NCBI RefSeq assembly: GCF_900188345.1
Contig: NZ_FZOD01000032.1
Span: forward strand, 1-64,000
Direction of reading: 5' to 3'
Source of the DNA: Streptosporangium subroseum
Lineage (GTDB): Bacteria > Actinomycetota > Actinomycetes > Streptosporangiales > Streptosporangiaceae
Length of the DNA stretch: 64,000 nucleotides
Within the stretch, counting starts at the first letter, position 1. Each line of letters starts with the position of its first letter. The position numbers and the translations under genes were made by a program. Positions 49,698 through 58,215 of this stretch are shown one piece after another. Below the pieces are notes generated by a model. That model made no database searches. It saw only the letters and a list, made by a program, of their open reading frames with translations, and had not been told where the DNA came from.

Positions 49698-50723
49698 ATG
49701 AGAAGACCGACGATCGCGGACGTCGCCAGGCAGGCCGGAGTCTCCAAGGGAGCCGTCTCCTATGCCCTCAACGGGCAGCCCGGCGTCTCGGAGAGCACCC
49801 GTGCCAGGATCATGGCGATCGCCGAGGAGATCGGCTGGCGCCCCAACAGCGCCGCCCGGGCGCTGAACGGCGCGCGAGCGGGCGCCGTCGGCCTGGCCCT
49901 GTGCCGTCCCGCCCGCACCCTCGGCATGGAGCCGTTTTTCATGGAGCTCATCAGCGGGATCGAGGGCGAGCTCTCCGCCCGCTCCTACGCGCTCATGCTC
50001 CAGGTGGTCGGCGACCACCGGCAGGAGGTCGCGGTCTACCGCCGCTGGTGGGGAGAGGGCCGCGTCGACGGCGCCATCCTCGTCGACCTGCACGTCGGCG
50101 ACCCCCGGGTGGCCGAGTTCGAGACACTGGGGCTGCCCACCGTGGTGATCGGCCATCCGTCGGAGTCGGGGGCGCTGGTCTCCGTCTGGTCCGACGACGG
50201 CGGCGCCGTACGAGAGACGGTGGAATACCTGGTCGCGCTGGGTCATCGCAGGATCGCCAGGGTCGCCGGACTGCCCCGCCTGGTCCACACGGCGCTGCGG
50301 GACCGGGCGTTCGCCGAGGCCTGCGAGGGCGTGGCCGAGCAGGTGACGGTGCACACCGACTACACCGGCGAGGAGGGCGCGCGCGCCACCCGGCGGCTGC
50401 TCAGCTCTCCCGCCCGGCCCACCGCGATCGTCTACGACAACGACATCATGGCCGTGGCCGGGCTGTCGGCGGCCCAGGACCTACGTCTGGACGTCCCCCG
50501 CGACCTGTCCATCGTCGCCTGGGACGACTCACCGCTCTCCCAGGTGGTCCGGCCCCCGCTCACCGCCCTCAGCCGCGACATCTCGGCGTACGGCGGGCAC
50601 GCGGCCCGCCGCCTGCTCGCTCTGATCGCCGGGGAGGACGTGGGCGCCTTCCAGGACGAGGCGGCTCGCCTCACCCCCCGCGGCAGCACCGCTCCCCCGC
50701 CCTCCGGCGTCCCGCACGGATAG
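49698..50723 (+). CDS. LacI-family transcriptional regulator
   Basis: 341 residues: N-terminal LacI HTH (TIADVARQAGVSKGAVSYALNG with the hinge helix region PNSAARAL), then a periplasmic-binding-protein-like sensor domain ending in DLSIVAWDDSPLSQVVRPPLTAL. It is divergent from the mannoside operon and very likely its repressor, with an oligosaccharide or mannose as inducer. A perfect TATAAT and an overlapping palindrome precede it, indicating autoregulation. ATG follows AAGGGGG. Confidence 0.92.
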   Translation: MRRPTIADVARQAGVSKGAVSYALNGQPGVSESTRARIMAIAEEIGWRPNSAARALNGARAGAVGLALCRPARTLGMEPFFMELISGIEGELSARSYALMLQVVGDHRQEVAVYRRWWGEGRVDGAILVDLHVGDPRVAEFETLGLPTVVIGHPSESGALVSVWSDDGGAVRETVEYLVALGHRRIARVAGLPRLVHTALRDRAFAEACEGVAEQVTVHTDYTGEEGARATRRLLSSPARPTAIVYDNDIMAVAGLSAAQDLRLDVPRDLSIVAWDDSPLSQVVRPPLTALSRDISAYGGHAARRLLALIAGEDVGAFQDEAARLTPRGSTAPPPSGVPHG

Positions 50724-50801
50724 ACCACTTCTCTCTCCCTCGGCGGCGTCATCGATGTGGCTCGGATAGAACCGATGGGCACCGGCGGGCAGAGCCCGGC
50801 C

Positions 50802-51236
50802 TCAGCCGGCCTCGCCGGCCCCACGCCGGGCCGCGTTCCCGGAATTCTCAGGGCTCCTGAGCTTCACCGGCCCCGCCTCGGGAGCACTTCCGGATTCACC
50901 GGCCACGCGCCGGGCGCGCTTGCCTCGGGCGAGCTCGGTGGCCAGCGCGTCCAGGTGCGGGGTCCAGAACCGCCGGTAGCGTTCGAGCCACGCGTCGACC
51001 TCCCGCAGGGGCGCGGGATCGACGGCGTACAGGCGGCGGGTGCCTTCGGCCCGGACCGTCGCGAAGCCGTTCTCGCGCAGCACTCGCAGATGCTGCGACA
51101 CCCCCGGCTGGGAGATCCCGAACTCCTCCTGAACGATCGCGCTGATCGCGCCGGCCGCCTGCTCGCCGTCGGCGAGCAGCTCCAGAATCCGGCGCCGGAC
51201 CGGATCGCCCAGGACATCGAACGCATGCACAGACAT
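50802..51236 (-). CDS. ArsR-family winged-helix regulator
   Basis: 144 residues: MSVHAFDVLGDPVRRRILELLADGEQ then FGISQPGVSQHLRVLRENGF (recognition helix) and the wing VRAEGTRRLYAVDPAPLREVDAWLERYRRFW, as in ArsR members paired with SRPBCC/AHSA1 proteins. No metal-binding Cys motif is present, so it is not a classic metal sensor. The C-terminal 40 residues are low-complexity. No AHSA1 gene is adjacent. Confidence 0.9.
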   Translation of the reverse strand: MSVHAFDVLGDPVRRRILELLADGEQAAGAISAIVQEEFGISQPGVSQHLRVLRENGFATVRAEGTRRLYAVDPAPLREVDAWLERYRRFWTPHLDALATELARGKRARRVAGESGSAPEAGPVKLRSPENSGNAARRGAGEAG

Positions 51237-51432
51237 CAGAATTTCAGCAAGGACTTATACAAGTCAACGCGAGTCCGACCGAGCCCGTTCGGTGTCGCAG
51301 GCCGCACTCGAATGATTCGACTCCAACGATCTTCTCACTTGGGAAAATGCGAACCAGCATCTTTACATGCCCATGACTATTACTTTAAGTCCCCGATGAA
51401 TCACTATATGTTTCCAGACAGCGGAGGTGAGC
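51237..51432. other. AT-rich intergenic segment
   Basis: Between the ArsR start and the small ORF. It holds the ArsR promoter on the left and an unusually AT-rich part (about 51300-51420) for this genome, with CACTATATG near 51412. Nothing else is recognised. Confidence 0.5.
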
Positions 51433-51597
51433 ATGCCGGACGGCGGAACCCAGGAAGTCACTCCGATCGGAGCGTTCGGGGACGAGGCAACCGCGAGTGC
51501 GGCCATTACGTCCTCAGCCGTTCCCTCGCCGCCGCGACGCCGGCGATCCTTGGTTGCCGGCAATCAAGGATCGTTCGCCTCGATCTTCTCCCCGTGA
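51433..51597 (+). CDS. Possible small peptide gene (54 aa) running into the repeat array
   Basis: An ATG at 51433 has a strong GGAGGTGA ribosome site six bases upstream and lies downstream of an AT-rich stretch with CACTATATG, a possible -10. The 54-residue product starts MPDGGTQEVTPIGAFGDEAT, has a basic R-R-R-R stretch, and ends QGSFASIFSP inside the first 56-bp repeat unit. The acidic leader/short-tail layout recalls ribosomally made peptide precursors, and a methyltransferase gene converges from the other side, but no known precursor family is recognised. Coding status unproven. Confidence 0.4.
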   Translation: MPDGGTQEVTPIGAFGDEATASAAITSSAVPSPPRRRRSLVAGNQGSFASIFSP

Positions 51598-51786
51598 GCC
51601 TGAGGCCGCCAGACCGGTTCAAAAACCGTCCGACTCGGTCTTCGCCCCATGAGCCATGGGTGGTCAGACCGGTTCAAGGATCGTTCGCCTACGATCTTCT
51701 CCCCATGGGCCTGAGGCCGCCAGACCGGTTCAAGGAGCGTCCGGCTCGGTTTTCGCCGCGCGAGCCGGGGGGCCGTCAGACCGGTT
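51565..51786. repeat. Four-unit 56-bp tandem repeat array
   Basis: CAGACCGGTT recurs at 51610, 51665, 51721 and 51777, so the period is 55-56 bp. Units alternate: units 1 and 3 are nearly identical (AAGGATCGTTCGCCT, GATCTTCTCCCC, GCCTGAGGCCGC), and units 2 and 4 resemble each other (CGTCCG-CTCGGT-TTCGCC), giving a higher-order period of about 111 bp. Units are contiguous with no spacers. The last unit contains the stop codon of the methyltransferase gene, and the first unit contains the end of the small ORF. Confidence 0.85.
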
Positions 51787-52534
51787 TACGGGCTTCGATG
51801 AGAAATCGCGTCGCATGCGCTTCGAAGGGACCCCTCGCCAGGATCCGGTCGTGAAGGGTCCCGAGTTCGCTACGGTACCGGTCGACGGTGAACCCCGGCA
51901 CGATCCAGATCACCTTCCGCAGGAAGTAGATCACGGCGCCGATGTCGTGAAACGTCATCCGCAGGGACTCCAGGCGAAGGTCGACCACCTCGAGACCGGC
52001 GGCCTCGGCCGCCGCCCTGGCACGTTCGGGGTCACGGGCCGAGCCGGGCGGCCGCGGTCCCATGAAGAACTCCGTCAGCTCCCCGACGCTCCTCGGGCCG
52101 ACCTCCTGGGAGAGATACGTTCCTCCCGGCTGGAGCACCCGGGCGATCTCCTGCCACCAGGTGGTCACCGGGTGACGGCTGATCACCAGGTCGAAGACGC
52201 CGTCACCGAACGGGAGCCTCGGCTCGTCGTCGTCGGCGACGACCGCGACCCCCCGTGGGCGCAGCCTCGCGGTCGCGAGCGCGATGTTCGGTGGCCAGGA
52301 CTCCGTGGCGACCGTCAGGGAAGGGAGCCGCGGAACACCGGCGAGCACCTCACCCCCGCCGGTCTGGATGTCGAGCGCGGCGACGGCGTGCGCCATCCGC
52401 TCCCCCACGAGCCGTGAGTAACCCCACGAGGGACGCTCCTCCGTCGCCCGGCCGTCCAGCCAGGAGAAGTCCCAGCCATCGACCGAGACGGATTCGGCCT
52501 CGGCGACCAGTTCCTCGAACGTTCGCGTCGTCAT
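51776..52534 (-). CDS. Class I SAM-dependent methyltransferase
   Basis: 252 residues with a Rossmann-type methyltransferase core: GGGEVLAGVP (motif I, shortened), VVADDDEPRLPFGDGVFDLVISRHPVTTWWQEIARVLQPGG (split motifs II-IV), and EAAGLEVVDLRLE. It resembles small-molecule and RlmA-like enzymes; substrate unknown. ATG 52534 is preferred over TTG 52540. The stop codon lies inside the last 56-bp repeat unit. Confidence 0.85.
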   Translation of the reverse strand: MTTRTFEELVAEAESVSVDGWDFSWLDGRATEERPSWGYSRLVGERMAHAVAALDIQTGGGEVLAGVPRLPSLTVATESWPPNIALATARLRPRGVAVVADDDEPRLPFGDGVFDLVISRHPVTTWWQEIARVLQPGGTYLSQEVGPRSVGELTEFFMGPRPPGSARDPERARAAAEAAGLEVVDLRLESLRMTFHDIGAVIYFLRKVIWIVPGFTVDRYRSELGTLHDRILARGPFEAHATRFLIEARKPV

Positions 52535-52805
52535 GATCAAAGGTTGGCAGTCTCCTCACCGGCCGTCCAACGAATTTCTCCCCGCGCCCTGCCCGCCCCC
52601 TGGGAGACACGGCCTTCAGGAAACACGGGTCGAGCTCCGGCCCCCGACCGGCGCGGAGGCGCCCGGGGACAGGGAACACCCACTCGCCCGCGGTCGGCCG
52701 GGTTGTCGAGTCCATCGGCATCACCGGCCCGGCGGCTCCCGTCGGAGACGAGGCCCGGCGATGCCGGTGGAGACGAGGATCGGCGGCTCCCCGCCGGAGA
52801 CGAGA

Positions 52806-52841
52806 AAAGGGCCGGTACGGCGACTGCCGTACCGGCCCTTT
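52806..52841. terminator. Bidirectional intrinsic terminator
   Basis: AAAGGGCCGGTACGGC (52806-52821) pairs perfectly over 16 bp with GCCGTACCGGCCCTTT (52826-52841), loop GACT. It ends the helicase transcript coming from the right. The rest of the 344-bp gap (52535-52878) is non-coding and includes three GGAGACGAG copies about 25 bp apart (52744-52804). Confidence 0.9.
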
Positions 52842-52878
52842 CAGGGTCGTTCTATGCGTTGATCAACCTACGAGGTGA

Positions 52879-54585
52879 TCAGCGGCCGTAGTGGCCACCA
52901 CCGCGGTTGTCGGGACGGCCCTCGGAGCGGAACTCGCCGCCGCGGCCGCCACCCGTGCTCGGCCTGTCGGCGCGGAACGGCTGACGGTCACCGGCCGGAC
53001 GGTCCGAACGGTAGCCACCACCGGTGGGGCGGTCACTGGCCGGACGGTCGGAACGGTAGCCGCCGCCACCCGTGCTCGGCCTGTCGGCGCGGAACGGCTG
53101 ACGGTCACCGGCCGGACGGTCCGAACGGTAGCCACCACCGGTGGGGCGGTCGCTCGCCGGACGGTCGGAACGGTAGCCGCCACGGCTGTCGTCGCCGGCG
53201 GGACGCTCACGGGGCTGGTAGCCCTCGCCGCCACCGCTGTGAGGGGAACGCTCACGGAACCGGCGCGGGCCACGGCCGCCACCGCCACCGCTGCCGCCGA
53301 AGCCCTCGCGGCGCTGACGCTGCTTGGTCGCGGGGGCCGAGGGCTCCCAGACCGGGATCGGCTCGCCGGTGGGACGACGCGCACCGGCGGCCTCCTCCAG
53401 GCGCGGGTGGCCCGGGGTCGCCTTGATGCGGGACGGCTTGATGCCGGCGCGACGGGTCATCGCGTCGGTGGAGCGACGCTCGTTGGGGAGCACCAGCGTC
53501 ATGACGGTGCCCTTCTCCCCCGCACGAGCGGTACGGCCACCACGGTGCAGGTAGCTCTTGTGGTCCTGCGGCGGGTCGACGTGCAGCACGAGGCTGATGT
53601 TGTCGACGTGGATGCCGCGGGCCGCGACGTCGGTGCAGACCAGGACGTTGATCGCACCTTCCTTGAACTCGGCCAGGATGCGGGTGCGCTGGTTCTGGCG
53701 CTTGCCGCCGTGCAGGCCGCCGGCCTTGATGCCGACCTGGGCGAGCTGCTTGCAGAGACGGTCCACTCCGTGCTGGGTGCGCACGAACATGATCGTCCGG
53801 CCCTCGCGGTTGGCGATCTCGGCGGTCACCGGGAACTTGTCGTCGCGGTGAACCTCGAGCACGTGGTGCTCCATGGTGTCCACCGACGACAGGGCCGGGG
53901 ACATCGAGTGGGTCACCGGGTTGGTGAGGAAGCGCCGGACGAGCTTGTCGACGTCGCCGTCGAGGGTGGCCGAGAACAGCAGGCGCTGGCTGTCGGAAGG
54001 GGTCTGCTGGAGGATCGCGCTGACGACCGGGAAGAATCCGAGGTCGCACATGTGGTCGGCCTCGTCCAGGACGGTCACGCGGACCTCGTCCAGCGTGCAC
54101 TCGCCCTGCTGGATCAGGTCGGTGAGGCGGCCCGGCGTGGCCACGACGACCTCGACACCACGACGCAGGGCCTCGATCTGGCGGCCCATGGACATGCCGC
54201 CGACGACGGTCTTCATCCGCAGGGACAGACCGCGGCCGAGGGGCTCGAGCGCGTCGGTGACCTGCATGGCCAGCTCGCGGGTCGGCACCAGGATGATGGC
54301 CAGCGGGTGGCCCGGGCGGGCCTTGGAGCCGGAGATGCGGGTCATCATGGGCAGGCCGAAGGCCAGCGTCTTGCCGGAACCGGTCTGGCCACGGCCGAGG
54401 ACGTCACTTCCAGCGAGAATGTCGGGGATCGTGGCCCGCTGGATGGGGAAGGGACTGTCGATGCCCTGGCGGGAAAGCCCGGTCACCAGCGGCTTCGGCA
54501 GGCCGAGGAGCGTGAACTCGGACGGGCCGGCGGGGGCCTCAGAGATCTCGGTGATTTCGGGCAGGGCAGCGTCAAGCATGGTCAC
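52879..54585 (-). CDS. DEAD-box RNA helicase with RGG-like tail
   Basis: 568 residues: Q motif (FPIQRATIPDIL), motif I GRGQTGSGKT, PTRELA, motif II LDEADHMCD, LLFSATL, HGGKRQNQRT and HRGGRTARAG, so a complete ATP-dependent RNA helicase core to about residue 370. The C-terminal about 180 residues are Gly/Arg/Asp/Ser-rich (GYRSDRPASDRPTGGG repeats), an RNA-binding disordered tail containing a 39-residue tandem duplication. Starts are GTG 54585 or ATG 54579. Likely acts in cold adaptation, mRNA decay or ribosome assembly. Confidence 0.92.
   Translation of the reverse strand: MTMLDAALPEITEISEAPAGPSEFTLLGLPKPLVTGLSRQGIDSPFPIQRATIPDILAGSDVLGRGQTGSGKTLAFGLPMMTRISGSKARPGHPLAIILVPTRELAMQVTDALEPLGRGLSLRMKTVVGGMSMGRQIEALRRGVEVVVATPGRLTDLIQQGECTLDEVRVTVLDEADHMCDLGFFPVVSAILQQTPSDSQRLLFSATLDGDVDKLVRRFLTNPVTHSMSPALSSVDTMEHHVLEVHRDDKFPVTAEIANREGRTIMFVRTQHGVDRLCKQLAQVGIKAGGLHGGKRQNQRTRILAEFKEGAINVLVCTDVAARGIHVDNISLVLHVDPPQDHKSYLHRGGRTARAGEKGTVMTLVLPNERRSTDAMTRRAGIKPSRIKATPGHPRLEEAAGARRPTGEPIPVWEPSAPATKQRQRREGFGGSGGGGGRGPRRFRERSPHSGGGEGYQPRERPAGDDSRGGYRSDRPASDRPTGGGYRSDRPAGDRQPFRADRPSTGGGGYRSDRPASDRPTGGGYRSDRPAGDRQPFRADRPSTGGGRGGEFRSEGRPDNRGGGHYGR
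52951..53184. repeat. 117-bp tandem duplication in the helicase tail
   Basis: Copies at 52951-53067 and 53068-53184 are nearly identical in DNA, with only a few substitutions, and each encodes the same 39 residues. Within each copy there are two further sub-repeats (GGYRSDRPxxDRP). The near-identity at synonymous positions indicates a recent duplication. Confidence 0.9.
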
Positions 54586-54650
54586 GAAGACTCGTGCCTT
54601 TCGATAGAAGTACGGGGCACGTCACTTCTGCGAAAGGACGAGCCTGGAAC

Positions 54651-54669
54651 GCGCGGCCTGAGGCCGCGC
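54651..54669. other. Hairpin in the helicase 5' region
   Basis: GCGCGGCCT-G-AGGCCGCGC, nine bp arms, lies about 70 bases upstream of the helicase start. With the long gap (54586-54944) it suggests a structured leader, as known for cold-shock helicases, or a terminator for leftward read-through. No open frame is supported in the gap. Confidence 0.45.
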
Positions 54670-54852
54670 TCAATCAACACCCACATGGGGGCGGTAGTGC
54701 GGTGCAAGTCGAGGCGCACCGCACGGGGCGGGTCTAGCTTACCCGCACGCAGTCAAACCACGATCAAGCATACCCGGCGTTCGCAGTGCCAGGCTCGGTC
54801 GGGGCGTGCATCATGAGATGAACGCTTGTCCGTCGAATGGAGTCAACACTCC

Positions 54853-54932
54853 GTGCCGGGCTTTTCTTCCCGGCACCGGGCATCCTCTCACATAATTCGG
54901 TACGGCTCGCACCCGAGGGCGCGAGCCGTACC
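54853..54932 (-). terminator. Tandem hairpins terminating the suf operon
   Basis: Two stems follow sufT on its strand: GGTACGGCTCGC / GCGAGCCGTACC (54899-54910 with 54921-54932, 12 bp, 10-base loop) and GTGCCGGG / CCCGGCAC (54853-54860 with 54869-54876). No long T-run follows, as often in high-GC actinomycetes. Confidence 0.7.
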
Positions 54933-54944
54933 TGGAAGTGCGGA

Positions 54945-55310
54945 TCAAACGTTGAATCCGAGCATGCGGAGCTGCTCGCGACCCTCATCGGTGATCTTGT
55001 CCGGGCCCCACGGCGGAAGCCAGACCCAGTTGATCTTCACATCGGAGACCATGCCGTCCAGGGCGGAGTGCGCCTGGTCCTCGATGACGTCGGTCAGCGG
55101 GCAGGCCGCGCTGGTCAGCGTCATGTCGATGGTGGCGATCGGCGGGGTGCCGGGCGCCGCGGCGTCGAGGTTGACCCCGTAGATCAGGCCCAGGTCGACC
55201 ACGTTGATGCCCAGCTCGGGGTCCACGACGTCCTTGAGGGCCTCCATGATCTCGTCAAGGGAGACATCTCCGTCATACGCCGTCGTCGGCGTCTCAACAG
55301 CCTTGCTCAT
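54945..55310 (-). CDS. sufT: SufT-type metal-sulfur cluster assembly factor (DUF59)
   Basis: 121 residues: DEIMEALKDVVDPELGINVVDLGLIYGVN and a conserved Cys in LTSAACPLTDVIEDQ, the MIP18/SufT pattern. SufT helps mature iron-sulfur proteins under high demand. ATG overlaps the sufU stop by 4 bases. Last gene of the suf operon. Confidence 0.92.
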   Translation of the reverse strand: MSKAVETPTTAYDGDVSLDEIMEALKDVVDPELGINVVDLGLIYGVNLDAAAPGTPPIATIDMTLTSAACPLTDVIEDQAHSALDGMVSDVKINWVWLPPWGPDKITDEGREQLRMLGFNV

Positions 55311-55744
55311 TTAGAACTCCTAACGACCGCGTCCTTGTAGGCCATCCAAGCCAGTAGAGCGCACTTCACCCGGGCGGGGAACTTGGCGACCCCGGCGAAC
55401 GCCACGGCGTCCCCGAGCACGTCCTCGTCGGCCTCCACCTTGCCCCTGCCCTGCATGAGCCGGGTGAACTCGTCCACCACGGCGAGCGTCTCGTCCACGG
55501 TCGAGCCCGTGGTCAGCTCGTGCAGAACCGAGGCGGCGGCCTGGCTGATCGAACAGCCCTGGCCGTCGTAGGAGACGTCCTCGACCTTGCCGCCGTCGCC
55601 CACCTTCACACGCATGGTGATCTCGTCGCCGCACGTCGGGTTCACGTGGTGAACCTCGGCGTCGTACGGGTCCCTGAGACCTCGCCCCTGTGGATGCTTG
55701 TAATGTTCCAGGATCAGCTCCTGGTACATGGACTCGGCGATCAT
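55307..55744 (-). CDS. sufU: SufU-type sulfur-transfer protein
   Basis: 145 residues: MYQELILEHYKHPQGRG, and the three zinc/sulfur Cys in NPTCGDEI, GQGCSISQAAAS and VKCALLAW. In Gram-positive bacteria SufU carries zinc and accepts persulfide from SufS. Start ATG 55744 with AAGGTGAG upstream. The 118-bp gap to sufS is non-coding. Confidence 0.94.
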   Translation of the reverse strand: MIAESMYQELILEHYKHPQGRGLRDPYDAEVHHVNPTCGDEITMRVKVGDGGKVEDVSYDGQGCSISQAAASVLHELTTGSTVDETLAVVDEFTRLMQGRGKVEADEDVLGDAVAFAGVAKFPARVKCALLAWMAYKDAVVRSSK

Positions 55745-55862
55745 ATGGTCGTGCTCACCTTCTCGTTCGCTGCACCGTATGCCCGTGCGTCACCGGTGAC
55801 CGCGCCCCGGAGGGGCCCGGCCGGCTCGTTGCCCGCTCGCCGGCTTGACTGCTCCGGCATGA

Positions 55863-57121
55863 CTAGGCGAACACCTTCCGCACGTGATGGAGGCCGCGGA
55901 CCAGGGCGTCGATCTCGGCCGGAGTGTTGTAAAGGTAGAGGGACGCCCGCGTGGTGGCGGGAATCCCGAACCTCAGGTGGAGCGGGCGGGCGCAGTGATG
56001 CCCCACCCGCACGGCCACGCCGAAGTTGTCATCCAGGATCTGCCCGACGTCGTGCGGGTGAATCCCTTCAAGAGTGAATGAAACAGTCGCCCCGCGCTGT
56101 TCGAGACCTTTCGGGCCGATCACCTTCAGGCCGGGGATCTCCCCCAGCGCGTCGAGCGCGTAGCCGGTGAGCTCGTGCTCGTGACGGGCGATGGCGTCCA
56201 TCCCGATCTCGGACAGGTAGTCCACCGCGGCGCCGAGACCGATGGCCTCGACGATCGGCGGGGTGCCCGCCTCGAACTTGTGCGGCGCGGGCGCGTAGGT
56301 CGAGTGGTCCATCCAGACCGCCTCGATCATCTCGCCGCCGCCCATGAACGGGGGCATGGCGTCCAGCAGCTCGCCGCGGCCCCACAGCACGCCGATCCCG
56401 GAGGGGCCGACGACCTTGTGCCCGGTGAAGGCCAGGAAGTCGACGCCCAGCGCGGCCACGTCCACCGCGTGGTGGGGCACCGACTGCGAGGCGTCGAGCA
56501 TCATCAGCGCGCCGACCTCGCGGACCCTGGCGAGCACCTGGGCGACCGGGTTGATCGTGCCGAGCACGTTCGACTGGTGCACGATCGACACCATCTTCGT
56601 GCGCTCGTTGACCAGCTCCTCCAGGTTCGACAGGTCCAGGCGGCCCTCGTCGGTGACGGAGAACCACCTCAGCTTCACGCCGGTGCGCTGCGCGAGCATC
56701 TGCCACGGCACGATGTTGGAGTGGTGCTCCATCTCGGAGATGACGATCTCGTCGCCGGGGGCGAGCCGGAAACGGGGATCCTCGGTGATGGGGTTGCCGA
56801 AGGCGTAGGCCACCAGGTTGAGCGCCTCGGAGGCGTTCTTGGTGAAGATGATCTCGTCGCGGCTCGGCGCGCCGATGAAGGCGGCGACCTTGTCGCGGGC
56901 GGTCTCGTACGCCTCGGTGGACTCGGCGCCCAGCGCGTGCAGGGCACGGCCGACGTTGCTGTAGTGCATGGCCAGGTGATCGCGCATGACCTCGATCACC
57001 TGGGTGGGCTTCTGAGCGGAGTTTCCCGAGTCAAGGTAGACCAGCGGCCTGCCGCCGGGCAGCTCCCGGGAGAGGACGGGGAAGTCCTTCCTGATCCTCT
57101 CCACGTCAAAGCCTGTGCTCA

Positions 57122-57122
<1 letters not shown>
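55863..57122 (-). CDS. sufS: SufS-type cysteine desulfurase
   Basis: 419 residues, fold-type-I PLP enzyme: PLP lysine Lys236 in FTGHKVVGPSG, PLP-stacking His in SEMEHHSN, and the persulfide-forming Cys377 in RVGHHCARPLH, as in group II (SufS) desulfurases. It removes sulfur from cysteine for cluster assembly. ATG shares one base with the sufC stop (TAATG). Confidence 0.96.
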
Positions 57123-57895
<773 letters not shown>

Positions 57896-57897
57896 TG

Positions 57898-58215
57898 TTA
57901 TGACTCCTTCGAAAGCGAGACGAGGACGTCATCGCCGTCGATCTTTACTCGGTATACGGGAACGGGCTTGTTGGCGGGCGGGCCCGTGGGCTTGCCCGAG
58001 CGGAGGTCGAAGCAGGAGCCGTGCAGCCAGCACTCCAGGGTGCCTTCGTAGACCTCGCCCTCGCTGAGCTTCACCTCGGCGTGGGAGCACACGTCGTGCA
58101 GGGCGAAGACCTCTTCACCCTGGCGGACCAGGGCGATCGGGGTCTCCCCCACCTCTAGGCCGATCACACCGTCATCGGGGATGTCGGCCAGCTTGCAGAC
58201 TTTCTCGAAGGTCAC
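57898..58215 (-). CDS. Rieske [2Fe-2S] ferredoxin-like protein of the suf operon
   Basis: 105 residues with both Rieske boxes, VCSHAEV (Cys-x-His) and CWLHGSCFDL (Cys-x-x-His), so it should bind a [2Fe-2S] cluster. It matches non-haem (biphenyl-dioxygenase-type) small Rieske ferredoxins found between sufD and sufC in actinomycetes. Probably an electron donor for cluster assembly. GTG start overlaps the sufD stop (GTGA). Confidence 0.92.
   Translation of the reverse strand: MTFEKVCKLADIPDDGVIGLEVGETPIALVRQGEEVFALHDVCSHAEVKLSEGEVYEGTLECWLHGSCFDLRSGKPTGPPANKPVPVYRVKIDGDDVLVSLSKES

Noticed and set aside
51565-51786. CRISPR array
   Set aside because: Repeat units are contiguous and degenerate, with no unique spacers and no cas genes nearby.
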